Below, piece after piece: positions 6,774 to 9,238 of a stretch of DNA of 9,238 nucleotides (positions are counted from its first letter, which is position 1; each line of letters begins with the position of its first letter). The position numbers were made by a program, and so were the translations under genes. Below the pieces are notes generated by a model. It was not told the origin of the DNA, ran no database searches, and saw nothing but the letters and a program-made list of their open reading frames with translations. This DNA comes from Gemmatimonadales bacterium (GTDB lineage Bacteria; Gemmatimonadota; Gemmatimonadetes; Gemmatimonadales; GWC2-71-9): assembly GCA_025929805.1 (NCBI GenBank), contig JAICPP010000130.1, forward strand, positions 1 through 9,238, given 5' to 3'.

Positions 6774-7441
6774 CACGCGGCTACCGCTGCCTTTACCTGC
6801 CGGATCTTCATCCGCTTTGCGCGGGTCTCCAGTAGCAGCGCGCCGGCCAGGAGCAGTACGTAGCCCCCCAGGACATATGTTGCCGGTCCGGGATAGCTGT
6901 AGACGTCGAAGTTGGCAATGTGCTGATGTCCAAAGACCGGCGGCGTGAAGGGTGCCACTTTGATGGGTGCCTCCGGGCTTAACTGGTGCCCAAAGGTGTA
7001 CATGCGGTAGTAGAACGCCGCGAGTGAGAACAGACCGAAATAGGTAAAGAGCACCAGCAGGTCGACCAGCTGGTGTACCCGTCCGAATACCGCGGTTCTG
7101 AGACCGAGCAGGAAGAAGAGTCCCAGCGCGAAGGGGATGAACTTCATCTCGGGAAAATCCTGGGCCCGGATCTCCCGCATCCCGATATAGTGATTGAGGA
7201 TGTTTATCCCCTGCAGATCGGCCCCGTTATTTCCGCCCACCAGCTTGTGGGCGAAGATCGACATCCGAATTCCTTCCGGGAACTGCCCGGCGAACATGGT
7301 GATCTCCCACAACGGAAAGAGGAGCGCCACCAGCAGGAGAGCTCCGGCCCCGAGCACGATGAGCCGTGCTCGGGCGGAGAGAACTTCATCCAGCCAGAGG
7401 GTAAGAGCCGTGAGCCACCGGGGGGCGGACGAGTGGGTCAC
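6773..7441 (-). CDS. nosB: NosB-like integral membrane protein of clade II nos clusters
   Basis: The protein has 222 residues and about four membrane helices (26-44, 101-118, 122-145, 188-205). Between helices 1 and 2 is a long non-cytoplasmic loop with QFPEGIRMSIFAHKLVGG and GINILNHYIGM (residues 78-88). Between helices 3 and 4 is a second loop with PPVFGHQHIANFDVYSYPG. These motifs and the place directly after nosZ match NosB, the membrane protein described from Wolinella succinogenes and found beside clade II nosZ genes. Its biochemical role is not settled. The conserved His/Asn/Gln-rich outer loops (His65, His84, His151, His171, His173) would suit metal handling or contact with NosZ, which is inference. 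The GTG start at 7441 lies 4 bases after the nosZ stop and has a clear ribosome site. The end overlaps nosD. Confidence 0.85.
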   Translation of the reverse strand: MTHSSAPRWLTALTLWLDEVLSARARLIVLGAGALLLVALLFPLWEITMFAGQFPEGIRMSIFAHKLVGGNNGADLQGINILNHYIGMREIRAQDFPEMKFIPFALGLFFLLGLRTAVFGRVHQLVDLLVLFTYFGLFSLAAFYYRMYTFGHQLSPEAPIKVAPFTPPVFGHQHIANFDVYSYPGPATYVLGGYVLLLAGALLLETRAKRMKIRQVKAAVAA

Positions 7442-7445
7442 GGCT

Positions 7446-7452
7446 TCACCTC
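7446..7452 (-). promoter_or_regulatory. Ribosome binding site of nosB, overlapping the nosZ stop
   Basis: GAGGTGA on the minus strand, with its last three bases forming the nosZ TGA stop, lies 4 bases before the GTG start at 7441. It supports that non-ATG start and suggests that ribosomes finishing nosZ re-initiate on nosB. Confidence 0.55.
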
Positions 7453-9238
7453 TGCGCCACCCGGGTGGCGCCGCTCCGCGGCTTCACCAGGAGATATCCC
7501 TGCATCTCCTGGTGCATGGCCGAGCAGAAGTTGGTGCAGTAGAATGGCCACACCCCGGGTTTTTCAGCCTTGAAGCGAATCGTCTTGGTCTCGCCCGGAT
7601 CCATGACGACGTTGATGTTGTAGCCCGCTATGCCGAAGCCATGGAGCATGTCCCGCTCCTGCTCCCCGTTCGTCACGTGGAGAATGACCGAGTCACCCTG
7701 CTGGACCTCGATCTCGCTGGGCGCGAAATAGGATCGAATGGAGAAGACCTTGGCTTCCGTCCTGTTGCCCTTGCGGGTCACCTTGGCGTCCGCGGCCGCC
7801 CAGATGGCGTTGGGATCCTTGTTCTCGGCCTTGGGATACACCTCGATCGGCTTGATCAGATCGCCTTTGACCAGTTGGGCAAAGTGGGGCTCCGGCTCGG
7901 TGTACGCCTCGTACAGCATCGACATTTCCTGGCCGGTGATATCGATCAGCTGACTCGATTCGGGCTGCGAGGGCCCCACGTTCAGGTGCCGGCCCTTGGA
8001 CAGCTTGTTCATCGAGATGAGGTACTTGCCGTGGGGATGCCGGGCGTCGCCGTGAGCGGTAACGAGATGGCCGACGGAGAAGTGCACCGGAATCTTCGAG
8101 ACGACCAGCGCCGAGTCCTTGCCGTCGAACGGTCCGAGCTTCCACTTGGCAATGGCGGACTCGACGAAGAGTGAGGTGTACGCATACCCCTGATCATCGA
8201 ATTGGGTGTGCAGCGGGCCCAGGCCGACCGGAACCTCGGCCACCCGTACGTCCTCGAACTTCAGGACCGGGATGCCCTCTTCGTCACCTGCGGGTGACCC
8301 CTGGGTTGCCTTGAGGAAGCGCTCGAAGTCGTAGACCGTGGCGTAAGGCGCGAGCTTGCCACTGCCAACGACGTAGCGTCCGTCAGGCGAGAAATCGGCG
8401 CCGTGAGGGCTCTTGGCCAGCGGCACCAGATACATCATGCCCGGCACTTCGCGCGGATCGAGGACCCGCACGCCATCGATCATCTTCCCCTTCCCCGACG
8501 CCGCCGCCGCTGCCGCCTTGCGCCAGTTCACGAAGGCGAGATAGTCCCGTTCCTTCTGGCTGGCAGTGACCTCGAGTCGGCCGGTGGCCCGCTCGGTGTT
8601 ATACGAGGTCCACACGGCCCAGTCCCGCGAGATCTCCTTGCCAGTGGAGGCCAGGTCCCAGTCGAAAGGCGGCGTAAGGATTTGCCATCCAACCGACATG
8701 GTACCAGTGGCGCTATCGATCTTGATGCCGGACAGCACGCCGTTGTATTCGGTGGCGTACTTGCTCAGGGGGACATAGGTCCCGCGTGGCAGGGGAATGG
8801 AGAACCGGCTGGCCACCAGCGCGTACTCGCTGTTCTCGGTCAGAAACGCGGAGCCGTGGCTGCCGCTCGAGTTGACGATCGGACCGAGAATCTGTTTGGT
8901 CTTGAAATCTCTCAGATCGATGCGAGCCAGGCGGTTATTGGCATTGTCGTTCACAAAGAGCCACCGGCCGTCGTAATCGCCGCGGGTCCGGGACAAAGCC
9001 GGGTGGTGAACGTCGCCCCAGGTGTATTGCCCGAGCAGCTTCTTCGACTCTTCGTCGAAGCCGTACCCGGTTGCGGGATAGGGCGCAAAGACCGGAATCG
9101 TCGCGATGTGGCGCATGGACGGCACGCCGGCCACGTACACCTGTCCCGAGTGCCCACCACTGTAGAACAGGTAGTACTCGTCGTGCTTGCCCGGCTCCAC
9201 GAAGGTGCGCTGGGCCGCCTCACGAGCATCGGCGAGGC
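7446..9238 (-). CDS. nosZ: NosZ: nitrous oxide reductase, clade II type (N-terminus outside window)
   Basis: About 596 residues are visible; the frame stays open to the window edge, so the signal peptide and the first few dozen residues are missing. NosZ reduces N2O to N2 in the periplasm as a head-to-tail dimer. The seven-bladed propeller domain carries all expected CuZ histidines: DVHHPALS (His codons at 9003-9008), SGSHGS, SPHGAD, PLHTQF, VGHLV and EPEPHF. The C-terminal cupredoxin domain carries the CuA ligands: the His of MLHGFG (codon at 7641-7643) and the C-x3-C-x3-H-x2-M cluster of FYCTNFCSAMHQEMQG at about 7500-7540. DVHHPALS followed by GDYDGRWLFVND, and DLRDFKTKQI, fit clade II (Sec-exported) better than clade I sequences; nosB next door agrees. 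The Sec signal itself cannot be seen. No frameshift or lost ligand is found, so the enzyme is likely active. Confidence 0.96.
   Translation of the reverse strand, partial: LADAREAAQRTFVEPGKHDEYYLFYSGGHSGQVYVAGVPSMRHIATIPVFAPYPATGYGFDEESKKLLGQYTWGDVHHPALSRTRGDYDGRWLFVNDNANNRLARIDLRDFKTKQILGPIVNSSGSHGSAFLTENSEYALVASRFSIPLPRGTYVPLSKYATEYNGVLSGIKIDSATGTMSVGWQILTPPFDWDLASTGKEISRDWAVWTSYNTERATGRLEVTASQKERDYLAFVNWRKAAAAAASGKGKMIDGVRVLDPREVPGMMYLVPLAKSPHGADFSPDGRYVVGSGKLAPYATVYDFERFLKATQGSPAGDEEGIPVLKFEDVRVAEVPVGLGPLHTQFDDQGYAYTSLFVESAIAKWKLGPFDGKDSALVVSKIPVHFSVGHLVTAHGDARHPHGKYLISMNKLSKGRHLNVGPSQPESSQLIDITGQEMSMLYEAYTEPEPHFAQLVKGDLIKPIEVYPKAENKDPNAIWAAADAKVTRKGNRTEAKVFSIRSYFAPSEIEVQQGDSVILHVTNGEQERDMLHGFGIAGYNINVVMDPGETKTIRFKAEKPGVWPFYCTNFCSAMHQEMQGYLLVKPRSGATRVAQR

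Noticed and set aside
7194..8174. A 326-codon open frame on the plus strand, antisense to nosB and nosZ
   Set aside because: It is opposite strongly conserved coding sequence, has no ribosome site or family resemblance, and its His/Asp-rich translation mirrors the nosZ codons.

Overview
This is a densely packed, GC-rich stretch of a bacterial chromosome with two convergent gene blocks that meet at about 3372-3375. No non-coding interval exceeds about 25 bases. There is no sign of RNA genes, CRISPR, insertion sequences or phage. The organism is best read as a free-living bacterium with a clade II ('atypical') nitrous oxide reductase. Gemmatimonadota or a similar environmental phylum would fit, but that assignment is inferred from gene content and style, not from a marker gene.

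The plus-strand block (1-3375) holds four tightly spaced genes. The first is the C-terminal third of a GlpD-type FAD-dependent glycerol-3-phosphate dehydrogenase, cut by the window edge. The second is a full-length PLP-dependent group II decarboxylase most like bacterial tyrosine decarboxylases. The last two are small four-helix membrane proteins that are clear tandem paralogs of each other and resemble fragments of heme-copper oxidase subunit I or NnrS-like proteins. Gaps of 1, 7 and 1 bases suggest a single transcript.

The minus-strand block (9238 down to 3372) is a nos operon in the order nosZ (5' end outside the window), nosB, nosD, nosF, nosY and a 162-residue membrane protein of unknown function. 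NosZ carries both copper centres: the seven CuZ histidines and the CuA C-x3-C-x3-H-x2-M cluster. NosB is the membrane protein typical of clade II clusters. NosD, NosF and NosY form the beta-helix/ABC transporter system needed to mature the copper site. The nosB-nosD, nosD-nosF and nosF-nosY junctions all have start and stop codons overlapping by a few bases, which implies translational coupling. No nosL, nosR, nosG/H or cytochrome nosC gene is in the window; some may lie upstream of nosZ.

Together the minus-strand block allows respiratory reduction of N2O to N2 at the cell envelope. The plus-strand block has no established connection to it. However, its two distal membrane proteins look like redox or heme proteins and end exactly against the last nos-operon gene. 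The least understood genes are that paralog pair and the 162-residue protein.
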